Shown here in pieces: positions 1 to 5,869 of a stretch of DNA of 34,640 nucleotides. Origin of the DNA: a virus; IMG/VR virus record IMGVR_UViG_3300022745_000109, positions 1 through 34,640 of that record. The stretch is one strand, 5' to 3'. The position numbers were made by a program, and so were the translations under genes. Each line of letters starts with the position of its first letter. The stretch's first letter is position 1. The notes under the pieces were generated by a model. The model worked only from the letters and a program-made list of their open reading frames with translations, ran no database searches and was not told the DNA's origin.

Positions 1-2
1 TC

Positions 3-551
3 ATCGGGCGCACATTCGAGAACTTCGAGGCCCGCGCACCGGAGCAGGCTGCCGCGCTGGCGATCTGCCGCGACTACGCAGAGAGCTGGCCTGATCAAGC
101 AAAGTCGGGCGCTGGCCTGGTGCTGAGCGGGAAGCCGGGCACCGGGAAGAGCCATCTGGCGGGGGCCATCATCCAGGCGGTGATATCGCCGAAGCACTGG
201 GCGCGGTATGTGACCTGTGGCGATCTGGTACGGGCCGTGCGCGGCGCGTGGCGCAAGGATTCCGAAAAATCTGAGGCAGACATTCTGCGCATGTTCGGAG
301 AAGAAATTGACCTGCTTGTGATTGACGAAATCGGCGTGCAGTATGGGACGGAGGGCGAGCAAACCGTGATATTCGACGTGCTGGACCGGCGTTACCGCGA
401 AATGCGACCATTCATCCTATTGACGAATGAGGGTAAGGCCGGCCTGAGTCGGTATATCGGCGATCGGGTATTTGATAGGCTGCGCGAGACGTCGCGATGG
501 GTGTCGTTTGACTGGCCGAGCCATCGGCCGCAGATGAGGGGACAGGCATGA
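3..551 (+). CDS. DnaC-like helicase loader / AAA+ ATPase (5' truncated)
   Basis: The reading frame is already open at the left edge of the window, so the N-terminus is missing; about 182 residues remain. A Walker A loop, GKPGTGKSH, begins near position 129. A Walker B, LLVIDEIG, lies near 310, and an arginine-rich sensor region, FDRLRETSR, near 470. This is the order found in DnaC/IstB-type AAA+ proteins, which load the replicative helicase onto single-stranded origin DNA. Phages of this type often carry such a loader in the early operon. The stop overlaps the next start as ATGA, so the two genes are probably translationally coupled. The family call is firm. Whether the partner is the host helicase or a phage helicase cannot be seen here. 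Confidence 0.85.
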   Translation: MGRTFENFEARAPEQAAALAICRDYAESWPDQAKSGAGLVLSGKPGTGKSHLAGAIIQAVISPKHWARYVTCGDLVRAVRGAWRKDSEKSEADILRMFGEEIDLLVIDEIGVQYGTEGEQTVIFDVLDRRYREMRPFILLTNEGKAGLSRYIGDRVFDRLRETSRWVSFDWPSHRPQMRGQA

Positions 552-772
552 CCGACAAAGTGAAAATGATCCCTGTTACCGCATACCGCACGCCAGACGG
601 TGCGCCGACTTGCGCTCGTGATTTCTCGCGCGGCGATGTCTGCCGGTTTTTGACGACGCGCAAACTCGGGTTTATCGAATGCTGCGGCTACCTCGGCATG
701 GATCTGGAGCGTGAAAACGGCAATGGATGGCTTGAGCCGCTGCCGGGCTGCCCGGTTTGGAGTGCAACATGA
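548..772 (+). CDS. Small hypothetical protein in early operon
   Basis: This 74-residue protein starts at the ATGA overlap with the helicase loader and ends in another ATGA with the next gene. It has three cysteines in the middle (one at CARDF and a Cys-Cys pair at IECCGY) but no regular zinc-binding spacing. I do not recognise the family. The tight coupling on both sides supports it as a real gene. Its operon position points to an accessory early function; nothing more can be said. Confidence 0.6.
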   Translation: MTDKVKMIPVTAYRTPDGAPTCARDFSRGDVCRFLTTRKLGFIECCGYLGMDLERENGNGWLEPLPGCPVWSAT

Positions 773-1044
773 CTGCGAAACTCTCTCGCCCGCAACGCCG
801 GGCGCTCGAAGACCTGGAGCGCGGCGCCACGCTGGCCGCGACGCATCCGACCGTTATCACAGCGCTGCTCAAGCGCGGGCTGATCGCCGAGCACGATCAG
901 GGCCGCTGCCACACGATCACCGATGCTGGCCGCGAGCGGCTGCGCCTCAAGAGGGGGCGCAAGTCAGGTGCGGGGCCGGTGCAGCGCGCAGGACGGTCGT
1001 TCCTGGCGCGCCAGCTGGTGCTACCGCTGGAGGTGCCGCGATGA
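769..1044 (+). CDS. Winged-helix-like small DNA-binding protein
   Basis: This is a 91-residue basic protein. I chose the ATG at 769 because it overlaps the preceding stop as ATGA; an upstream TTG at 757 is also in frame but less likely. Residues 5-60 read like a winged helix: an RRALEDLERG helix, a TVITALLKRGLI recognition-type helix, then HTITDAGRERL, which resembles the wing and last helix of MarR-like and similar folds. The C-terminus is rich in Arg and Lys. The fold assignment is from pattern only. It could be a small regulator or an architectural protein. The stop overlaps the next gene by four bases. Confidence 0.6.
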   Translation: MTAKLSRPQRRALEDLERGATLAATHPTVITALLKRGLIAEHDQGRCHTITDAGRERLRLKRGRKSGAGPVQRAGRSFLARQLVLPLEVPR

Positions 1045-1211
1045 GTGAACGCAAGCCAGGCAGCACCGCGCCGACACGCACGCAAGGACCGGCTGCAGGA
1101 TGGCAGATCACTCGACGCTGCGATCGGTGCCTCATGCACCAGTCGCCGGTCGGATTCAGCCGCATCGGGCCGCTGTGGTTCTGCCCGAAATGCAAGGGAG
1201 GCTCGCGATGA
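1041..1211 (+). CDS. Small zinc-ribbon-like protein
   Basis: This 56-residue protein lies between two ATGA overlaps. It contains CDRC and, about 19 residues later, CPKC, the two knuckles of a zinc ribbon. The N-terminal 25 residues look disordered (Ser, Thr, Pro, Gly). Similar zinc-ribbon mini-proteins are common in phage early operons and are usually of unknown function. The coupling and the paired CxxC motifs make it a credible gene despite its size. Confidence 0.6.
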   Translation: MSERKPGSTAPTRTQGPAAGWQITRRCDRCLMHQSPVGFSRIGPLWFCPKCKGGSR

Positions 1212-1582
1212 GCGCGCGTCAAGTGGATGCACTATTTGTCCGCCAGGGTTTTGTACACAGAATCCTGCCCGGCGTCGATGCATGGGATGCCGAGCGAGAC
1301 GCGCGGCTGTGGTCTGGCGGCTGCCCGGTGGTGGCGCATCCGCCGTGCCGCGCATGGGCCACGCTGCGCCATCACGCCAAGCCGCGCGACGGGGAAAAGG
1401 AGCTGGCGCTGCTGGCCGTCGAGCGCGTTCGTCGCTGTGGCGGCGCGCTGGAGCATCCGCACCGGTCTACGCTCTGGCCTGTTGCGGGCCTTCCCGCGCC
1501 CGGCCAGCGCGACGAGTACGAGGCCACACCGCCCAATTTTGCGATCTGGCTCGTCGAGCTGGCGCGGAGGTGTGCGAAATGA
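1208..1582 (+). CDS. Conserved phage hypothetical protein (AHPPCRAW / LEHP motifs)
   Basis: This 124-residue protein starts at an ATGA overlap. It contains VVAHPPCRAWATL near residues 42-54 and GALEHPHRSTLWP about 36 residues later. I recall this pair of motifs from a widespread phage protein family without an assigned function. The PPC segment resembles the catalytic loop of some DNA methyltransferases, but there is no recognisable SAM-binding motif and the protein is short. I therefore do not call it a methylase. It ends in an ATGA overlap with the next gene. Confidence 0.65.
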   Translation: MSARQVDALFVRQGFVHRILPGVDAWDAERDARLWSGGCPVVAHPPCRAWATLRHHAKPRDGEKELALLAVERVRRCGGALEHPHRSTLWPVAGLPAPGQRDEYEATPPNFAIWLVELARRCAK

Positions 1583-1710
1583 GCGCACGCTACGAATTCG
1601 CCGTGCTGGTCTGGGTCGCGGGGTGTCTCGCTCAGGTGGGCTGCTATTGGATGGCGGCTGCAGCAGCTGTCATGGCCGTTGCGGTCGCGTTCGTGGCGGA
1701 TATCGAGTGA
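1579..1710 (+). CDS. Small single-span membrane protein
   Basis: This 43-residue protein is too short for most gene callers but is held between an ATGA overlap upstream and a GTGA overlap downstream. After a short charged start (MSARYEF), nearly all the rest is hydrophobic (Val, Ala, Leu, Met, Trp), enough for one long or two short membrane spans. It ends in an acidic tail, ADIE. Its function is unknown. Its coupling to both neighbours is the main support. Confidence 0.5.
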   Translation: MSARYEFAVLVWVAGCLAQVGCYWMAAAAAVMAVAVAFVADIE

Positions 1711-1910
1711 TCTGCGACACCTGCCGCTACCGCACGCCGAACCGCAACTGCGCGGTTGCGCTGGCCGAGCTGGGCTGCATCTGGTGGTGCGACCTGGAGC
1801 AGCCGAAGCGCTGCCGGCACTACGAGGCAGGCGTGTGGCGCGTGGATAGCTACGGCAGGCGCCAGGACGGCGCAGGATCGACGATCGTGCCGGAGGTGGA
1901 GCAGGGGTAG
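1707..1910 (+). CDS. Small cysteine-rich protein, end of early operon
   Basis: This 67-residue protein starts with GTG inside a GTGA overlap. The N-terminal half has CDTC, a later Cys in NRNC, then GC, WWC and RCRHY. This spacing suggests one compact zinc- or disulfide-bound unit, and I recall small phage proteins of the same type with unknown function. The gene is followed 14 bases later by a GC-rich hairpin with a T run, so it closes the rightward operon. Confidence 0.55.
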   Translation: MICDTCRYRTPNRNCAVALAELGCIWWCDLEQPKRCRHYEAGVWRVDSYGRRQDGAGSTIVPEVEQG

Positions 1911-2065
1911 CCAAAAAAGAAAAGGCCCGCTCTAGGCGGGCTTTGTGGCGCCTGGATGCAAACGCGGATCAGCTCGCGCTTGGCGGGCTTCGACCGGGCG
2001 GGCCACAGCTTGCGGACCTGTGAGCGCACAAATGCGCGGTACTTGGTGATTTCGGTAGTGCTCAT
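1850..2065 (-). CDS. Small hypothetical protein, last gene of the leftward operon
   Basis: This 71-residue protein starts at 2065, with GGAG eight bases upstream and one base after the stop of the preceding leftward gene. The first half, beginning MSTTEITKYRAFVRSQ, is basic and resembles the start of some phage HNH proteins, but no HNH motif follows. The second half is encoded antisense to the terminator hairpin and to the end of the rightward Cys-rich gene. It may therefore be a remnant whose original C-terminus is lost. The N-terminal half is the believable part. Confidence 0.45.
   Translation of the reverse strand: MSTTEITKYRAFVRSQVRKLWPARSKPAKRELIRVCIQAPQSPPRAGLFFFGYPCSTSGTIVDPAPSWRLP
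1925..1944 (+). terminator. Intrinsic terminator of the early operon
   Basis: The arms GCCCGC (1925-1930) and GCGGGC (1936-1941) form a six-pair stem with a five-base loop, followed by TTT and preceded by an A-rich stretch. The symmetry suggests it could act in both directions, which suits its position between two converging operons. The T run is short, so termination may be partial. Confidence 0.6.
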
Positions 2066-2066
2066 G

Positions 2067-2426
2067 TCAAAAGCTCCATGATTTTCCAACAAAAACGCCA
2101 CCAGGAACGGGCGCTAGGATAACGCCCAGCTTCGCACCGGCCGCCGCGCCGATGCACGTCACGGCTGCGTCTTTGTAGCTCGGCGTGCGTGCTGGGCTAC
2201 GCATGTCGTTGACCTCCTTGAGTGCGCCGACAACACAGCCGGCAGCAGCGCCAGCGGCCCAGGAGCCAGTCAGCGCGCCGGCTGTCAGACCGATCGATGC
2301 GCCTGCGATCAGGTGCTTGGTTTTGTCTCGGCCGGTCCAGGAGTCAGATGCGGTCATGCTGGTGGCGCAGGCAGGCATGGCGAGTGCAAAGGCGATCGCG
2401 GCTGCGGAGATATTGATATAGCTCAT
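2067..2426 (-). CDS. YfiM/DUF2279-like exported protein or lipoprotein
   Basis: This 119-residue protein starts at the ATG overlapping the stop of the preceding leftward gene (ATGA). Residues 1-22 form a signal peptide with a hydrophobic core (AAAIAFALA) and a cysteine at PACA, so it may be a lipoprotein. Next comes DSWTGRDKTKHLIAGASIG, then a glycine- and alanine-rich segment (GALTGSWAAGAAAGCVVGALKE). This combination is characteristic of YfiM/DUF2279-like proteins, which are common in phages. It should act at the cell envelope; superinfection exclusion or lysis support are possible but not shown. Confidence 0.65.
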   Translation of the reverse strand: MSYINISAAAIAFALAMPACATSMTASDSWTGRDKTKHLIAGASIGLTAGALTGSWAAGAAAGCVVGALKEVNDMRSPARTPSYKDAAVTCIGAAAGAKLGVILAPVPGGVFVGKSWSF

Positions 2427-2854
2427 GATGCGGCCATCACACTGTAGCCTGCGCGCAGGCGGCGCACTGCCTCGGCATCCTGCTCGGCGTTCAGGATCAG
2501 CACGCCCTTGCCGCCGCCGCTGGCGCCGATCGTGGTGGCGGAGGCCGACAACAGGAGCCAGCCGCTTGGGCGTCGCTGCAGCCGCACTATGGTGGCGGCG
2601 CGGCTGAATGCCTTTTTGGCGTAGCTGTTTGACACCGCTGATCCGCTGGTTTCCTCCCACTGCGCATTGGCGCGTTGGGCCTTCGGCAAACCGATCGCTT
2701 CGAGCTTGGCTTCTGCTGCGGCGGCCAGGGCCTCGATTTCGCTGTAATGGGTGTATGCGTGTGTGGTGGCTCGGCCATTGACCGCCTTCAGTGCCATTTC
2801 AATGGCGGCAGCGTTGGCTTCAGTAATGCGGATCGTGGTCTTGATGGCGCTCAT
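2423..2854 (-). CDS. Hypothetical protein, first gene of the leftward operon
   Basis: This 143-residue protein starts at 2854 with AAGGAAA seven bases upstream. The N-terminal half is Ala-rich and probably helical (TEANAAAIEMALKAVNG). The middle has GYA-like and SGSAVSNSYAKKAF segments. The C-terminal half contains VRLQRRPSGWLLLSAS followed by a Gly/Lys-rich loop and VLILNAEQDAEAVRRLRAGY. I do not recognise the family. The in-frame upstream extension to 2968 crosses the promoter region and has no comparable ribosome binding site, so I left it out. Confidence 0.6.
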   Translation of the reverse strand: MSAIKTTIRITEANAAAIEMALKAVNGRATTHAYTHYSEIEALAAAAEAKLEAIGLPKAQRANAQWEETSGSAVSNSYAKKAFSRAATIVRLQRRPSGWLLLSASATTIGASGGGKGVLILNAEQDAEAVRRLRAGYSVMAAS

Positions 2855-2899
2855 GATCGTTTCCTTGGTTGCTGGCTCTGTTTGCTGAGCCGATGAGTT

Positions 2900-2928
2900 A
2901 ATGTAAGACATTACGCGTAATGAGTCAA
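2900..2928 (-). promoter_or_regulatory. Leftward promoter with palindromic operator in its spacer
   Basis: On the minus strand, TTGACT (2928-2923) and TACATT (2905-2900) are 17 bases apart, a good sigma-70-type pair. The spacer contains the perfect 14-base palindrome CATTACGCGTAATG (2909-2922). A protein bound there would block polymerase. The promoter faces the 2854-1850 operon and leaves a leader of roughly 40 bases. Confidence 0.6.
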
Positions 2929-2962
2929 CAGGAATTTTAGAGTTTGTACTATAAAAAAGCGC

Positions 2963-2990
2963 TTGCACTTACGTGTAATGCATGCATAAT
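2963..2990 (+). promoter_or_regulatory. Rightward promoter with a second operator-like half-palindrome
   Basis: TTGCAC (2963-2968) and CATAAT (2985-2990) are 16 bases apart. The spacer contains TTACGTGTAATG, which matches the palindrome at 2909-2922 in all but one position of its core. The predicted transcript starts near 2997, immediately before the ATG at 2998, so the first mRNA may be leaderless. There is no Shine-Dalgarno sequence before that ATG. Confidence 0.55.
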
Positions 2991-2997
2991 AGAGCCC

Positions 2998-3360
2998 ATG
3001 GACATCACAACACTTCAACAAGCGCAGCGCCAGGCGCATGCCGCATGGTCTGCGGCACCTGAGCGCTCCCGGGCCGAGAAGGCCCGCAAGGCTGAGCTGG
3101 CGGCGGCCTTGTCAGCAGCGTGCACGGCGGTTGCCGCCGCGAAGCGCGCCACGCTGCCTGCTGTCGAAGTGAGCCAGGTCGCGATCAGCCGCGCTGCCGC
3201 CAAGTCTGCGGCAGCAGCGGAAGCCGAGCCGGCGGGCGATTTGCGCCGCCGAGTTGTATCGGCTGCTGGCAGGTACATGGACGGATGCGCGAGCCGAGCG
3301 GATGCCCAGCTGCTGGCCGAGTATGGGGATGCAGTGCTGGGCGAGGGGTGGGAGCAATGA
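2998..3360 (+). CDS. Ala-rich helical hypothetical protein, first gene of the second rightward operon
   Basis: This 120-residue protein starts at 2998 (MDITTLQQAQ). The in-frame extension to 2944 would run through the promoter. Most of the sequence is predicted long helix, very rich in Ala, Arg and Glu (SRAEKARKAELAAALSAAC). It may be a coiled coil. The C-terminal part (SAAGRYMDGC onward) is more compact. No family is recognised. The stop overlaps the next start as ATGA. It is probably the first gene transcribed from the operator-bearing promoter and could be regulated by whatever binds there. Confidence 0.6.
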   Translation: MDITTLQQAQRQAHAAWSAAPERSRAEKARKAELAAALSAACTAVAAAKRATLPAVEVSQVAISRAAAKSAAAAEAEPAGDLRRRVVSAAGRYMDGCASRADAQLLAEYGDAVLGEGWEQ

Positions 3361-3581
3361 GTACTGGATGCACTGCCGGCCAGACGCTGTATCGCATGCG
3401 CCTGGCCGCTGAACGGGCCGGAAGGCTCGCCGAATGGCTGCAGCTCGCGGCTGATTACCAAAACGCGCTGGCGACTGACTCGCACAGCGCGATCGAAAAA
3501 GCGCGCGTGGCGATCCTCGTCGCGCGCATTGGGGCGGGTCACGCGGTGATCCGCGAACTCACGGAAGGAAGAAGCCCATGA
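3357..3581 (+). CDS. Small helical hypothetical protein
   Basis: This 74-residue protein lies between two ATGA overlaps. It is helical in character: LYRMRLAAERAGRLAEWLQ, then KARVAILVARIGAGHAVIRE. Its pattern of Arg and hydrophobic residues resembles small phage accessory proteins of unknown role. Coupling to both neighbours and continuous codon use are the support. Confidence 0.55.
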   Translation: MSTGCTAGQTLYRMRLAAERAGRLAEWLQLAADYQNALATDSHSAIEKARVAILVARIGAGHAVIRELTEGRSP

Positions 3582-4027
3582 ACATCATCAACCTGACCCA
3601 ACACGCGGCCACCGCCGAACAACTGGCGGCCGGCGTTATCGATCCGGTAAGCCGCAAGTCCGTCAGCGCACTGCTGACGTTCGTCGGCGGGCCGACGGTA
3701 GATGACATCCGGCGGCGCGCTGCTGAGCTGGCAATGCTGGCAGCAGAAAGCGGCGCAGAGGCCGCCATGATCGGTGGGGCTGGCTACCTGATGCCTGCCC
3801 TGGAAGCTGCATTGCGGCAGCGCGGCATCAGGCCGCTGCACGCTTTTTCGGCCCGCGTCAGCCGGGACGAGGCCCAGCCTGACGGAAGCGTCCGCAAGAT
3901 CTCGGCGTTCGAGCACCGGGGGTGGGTAGAGACGCCGGACTTGGCAAGGATGGCGTGGCTCGACGGTCATGCCGCTGGGGTCGCCGGGCGCTTCCCAGAC
4001 CTCCCAGGGATTGGGGTGCCGGCATGA
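3578..4027 (+). CDS. Conserved phage hypothetical protein (NLTQHxAT family)
   Basis: This 149-residue protein starts at an ATGA overlap preceded by GGAAG. The opening, MNIINLTQHAATAEQLAAG, is a signature I recall from many phage proteins of unknown function. The middle contains a GGAGYLMPALEAAL segment, which in this family sits where a ligand loop would be. The C-terminal part reads LHAFSARVSRDE, then PDGSVRKISAFEHRGWV. The family is real, but its role has not been assigned as far as I know. The stop overlaps the next gene by four bases. Confidence 0.7.
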   Translation: MNIINLTQHAATAEQLAAGVIDPVSRKSVSALLTFVGGPTVDDIRRRAAELAMLAAESGAEAAMIGGAGYLMPALEAALRQRGIRPLHAFSARVSRDEAQPDGSVRKISAFEHRGWVETPDLARMAWLDGHAAGVAGRFPDLPGIGVPA

Positions 4028-4191
4028 TCGCGCCGGGCAACTCAAACGCCCGCGCTCAGGCGGCGCACCGGCAACGCCGCCGTGATGCGGGGTTCGTCGA
4101 GCTGCGCGGCCTCTGGGCGCCCGTCGAGCTGGTCGAGCTGGCGCGCAAGGCGGTGGCTGAGCTGGTTGAGCAGCACAAGGGGCGGAAATGA
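4024..4191 (+). CDS. Small basic protein, possible ribbon-helix-helix type
   Basis: This 55-residue protein starts at an ATGA overlap. It has a basic N-terminus (HRQRRRDAGF), a short strand-like stretch (VELRGLWAPVEL) and a helix (ARKAVAELVEQH). That order fits a ribbon-helix-helix DNA-binding protein, although a full dimeric signature is not clear at this length. The next gene starts at another ATGA. Function is unknown. Confidence 0.5.
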   Translation: MIAPGNSNARAQAAHRQRRRDAGFVELRGLWAPVELVELARKAVAELVEQHKGRK

Positions 4192-4535
4192 GCAAATCGG
4201 AAATTGAGACGCTGAAGCTAGCGGCGCAGGCCGCCGGCTACCATGTTGCACGGGTGGCGGACGACGGGGCCGCACTGCTGATCGAAGGCATTCAGGAGTC
4301 ATGGGATCCGCTTGCGGATGACGGCGACGCGTTGCGGCTGGCGGTGCGGATTGGCATCAGCCCTGGACGGTGTTTTCAAGTCGTCATCGACAGTGACATC
4401 CAACGAACCGGCGTGAGACACACGGACCGAGGCGGTAAATACGACAGCTTGCAGGAACACACAGCAGACCCCTACGCTGCCACCCGCCGCGCAATCGTCC
4501 GCGCCGCCGCTGAGATTGGCCGGGGGATGGAATGA
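4188..4535 (+). CDS. Conserved phage hypothetical protein (WDPLADDGDALRLA family)
   Basis: This 115-residue protein starts at an ATGA overlap. It contains SWDPLADDGDALRLAVRIGI near residues 38-57 and ends with ATRRAIVRAAAEIGRGME. I recall this pairing from many phage genomes, usually near recombination and NinB-like genes and annotated as hypothetical. No catalytic motif is visible. The C-terminal helix and the central Asp-rich loop are the most conserved-looking parts. It is coupled by ATGA to the RuvC-like gene. Confidence 0.65.
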   Translation: MSKSEIETLKLAAQAAGYHVARVADDGAALLIEGIQESWDPLADDGDALRLAVRIGISPGRCFQVVIDSDIQRTGVRHTDRGGKYDSLQEHTADPYAATRRAIVRAAAEIGRGME

Positions 4536-4996
4536 TCGTGATCGGAATCGATCCAGGTGTGCACACCGGCCTGGCAATCTGCCGCGACGGCGAGCTGATC
4601 CGCTGCGCCAGCCCGGCGCCCGGCATCATCGAAGCGATGGAGATCGTGACTAAGTTGGCGCACTCAGAGCCTGGCCGCGTGCTGGTGGTGTTCGAAGACG
4701 CGCGGCTGATCGGTGGCATCAATGGTGCGCAGCGTGGCAGCAAAGCCGACCGTGCGCGGCTACAGGGCGCCGGCAGCGTCAAGCGCGACTGTGCGATCTG
4801 GGCCGAGCTGCTCGGGCGCCTGGGTGTGCCGTACATCAGCGTCAGCCCACGCGACAAGGGCGCCAAGCTGAGCGCGGCGCAGTTCGAGGCGCTGACTGGC
4901 TGGACCAGCGCATCGAACGAGCACTCGCGCGACGCTGGGGTGCTGGCGTGGCGCTATCGCAACCAGCGCACGGCGTTTGCGAGTCGCGCAAAATAA
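4532..4996 (+). CDS. RuvC-like Holliday junction endonuclease
   Basis: This 154-residue protein has the RNase H fold pattern of RuvC-type resolvases. MIVIGIDPGVHTGLAI provides the first catalytic Asp on strand 1. VLVVFEDAR carries the acidic residue after strand 4. SNEHSRDAGVLA near residue 128 has the closing His/Asp pair. The length is close to the usual 150-175. Such phage enzymes cut branched DNA before packaging or during recombination, which fits the neighbouring packaging genes. This is the last gene before a long gene-free stretch. A non-resolvase RNase H-like role is possible. Confidence 0.75.
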   Translation: MIVIGIDPGVHTGLAICRDGELIRCASPAPGIIEAMEIVTKLAHSEPGRVLVVFEDARLIGGINGAQRGSKADRARLQGAGSVKRDCAIWAELLGRLGVPYISVSPRDKGAKLSAAQFEALTGWTSASNEHSRDAGVLAWRYRNQRTAFASRAK

Positions 4997-4997
4997 G

Positions 4998-5027
4998 TTG
5001 AGTATGTTGCGCGTTATGTGTTAGAGT
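4998..5027 (+). promoter_or_regulatory. Promoter in front of the structured region, with a third operator-like site
   Basis: TTGAGT (4998-5003) and TAGAGT (5022-5027) are 18 bases apart, which is a modest match. The spacer contains TTGCGCGTTATG (5007-5018), resembling the palindrome at 2909-2922. The start would be near 5034, about 30 bases before the first helix of the structured region, so it would transcribe that region and the genes after it. Confidence 0.45.
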
Positions 5028-5064
5028 ATACCCATTGTTGGCGCACATCAGAAATGATCCAATG

Positions 5065-5421
5065 TCCACCGAGGTGCGGTATGGTGGAACTCAAGCTGCA
5101 CGAGTAATTGCGGGCTGTTGTAAGCTCATGAGGCAGTTAATCGCATGACCACCCCGGGAAAGCAGCGGGGGCTATCAGATCAGCAGGCAAGCTTCGCCCG
5201 CCAAGAACCAAGCGAGTGCGGGACGGCTATACCTTGGACGCCGGCTGATCTGATGGCGGACTAAGTGTGCCATCATCACAGCTGGCAGCAGCGGTCAATT
5301 CGTGTGCGGCGGGGCTTCACATCCTCGTTACAAGAACATGCATCCGCACGGCCTTGTTTCCTGTGTGCTCTACCACATGCCAGCTGTGATGATGGCGCTG
5401 CCGGCTTAGCCCCGAGGCAGC
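5065..5421 (+). ncRNA. Candidate structured RNA (chain of abutting helices)
   Basis: No convincing protein is encoded here, but complementary arms follow one another. They are TCCACC/GGTGGA (5065-5070 with 5083-5088), CCCCG/CGGGG (5152-5156 with 5166-5170), a 14-pair helix with one G-U (5171-5184 with 5244-5257), a perfect 19-pair helix (5269-5287 with 5378-5396) enclosing GTGCGG/CCGCAC (5304-5309 with 5344-5349), and GCTGCC/GGCAGC (5397-5402 with 5416-5421) with an inner GGC/GCC. Helices 2 and 3 abut exactly, as do helices 4 and 5, which would favour stacking. It could be a free-standing phage RNA or a long leader controlling the H-NS-like gene. There is no U-run terminator. I do not recognise a known class. 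Confidence 0.5.
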
Positions 5422-5491
5422 AGAGAGTGCGCGGACGAGCAGAAGGAACCCAGCTTCATGGGCCGCCATCAACACATCAACAGGACAACAC
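5422..5491 (+). other. Leader of the H-NS-like gene
   Basis: This 70-base stretch links the last helix of the structured region to the next gene. The only clear element is AGGA at 5482-5485, six bases before the ATG at 5492. No separate promoter is evident, so the gene is probably read from the promoter near 5000. Confidence 0.4.
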
Positions 5492-5869
5492 ATGGACATG
5501 ACGATCGCAGACGAACTGGCCGCAGAAACGCTGGCGGCCGACAGCACGCCCGAAGCGCTGGCGGAGCGCCGCGCCGCGCTGGCTGCGCAGCTGGCCGAGG
5601 TTGATGCCCGGCTGGCGGCTGAGAAGGAGGTCACGCGGTTTGGCGTGATCAAGCGCATCGGCGAGCTGATGCAGCAGCACGGCATCACGGCGGACGAGCT
5701 GACCGGCAAGCCGGCGACGCGCGCAGCCAAGGGCGAGCCGCGCCCGAGCGCACTGACTGGCGTCAAGGTGGCGCCGAAGTACCGCGACCCGGCGACTGGC
5801 AAGACGTGGACTGGCCGTGGTATGCAGCCGGCATGGGTTGACCGCGAAGCGATGCGGATCGCGGCATGA
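5492..5869 (+). CDS. H-NS family nucleoid-associated protein
   Basis: This 125-residue protein has the H-NS layout. An N-terminal helical oligomerisation region runs over residues 1-50 (RRAALAAQLAEVDARLAAEK), followed by a linker and a C-terminal DNA-binding domain. That domain has VAPKYRDPATGKTWTGRGMQP, matching the family motif of a strand, TW and the GRG minor-groove hook. Phage-borne H-NS proteins can silence AT-rich DNA or counter host H-NS. Here it lies just after the structured region and is coupled by ATGA to the dUTPase. The family assignment is strong; the target is unknown. Confidence 0.88.
   Translation: MDMTIADELAAETLAADSTPEALAERRAALAAQLAEVDARLAAEKEVTRFGVIKRIGELMQQHGITADELTGKPATRAAKGEPRPSALTGVKVAPKYRDPATGKTWTGRGMQPAWVDREAMRIAA

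Noticed and set aside
1208-1582. DNA methyltransferase based on the PPC motif
   Set aside because: The protein has only 124 residues and lacks a SAM-binding glycine loop, so the motif alone is not enough.
5065-5421. Retron RNA or group II intron remnant as explanation of the helices
   Set aside because: No reverse transcriptase gene is present and the domain V/VI features of a group II intron are not apparent.
5265-5501. Plus-strand open frame within the structured region
   Set aside because: No ribosome binding site or family motif. It includes both arms of the 19-pair helix, so open reading is better explained by chance.
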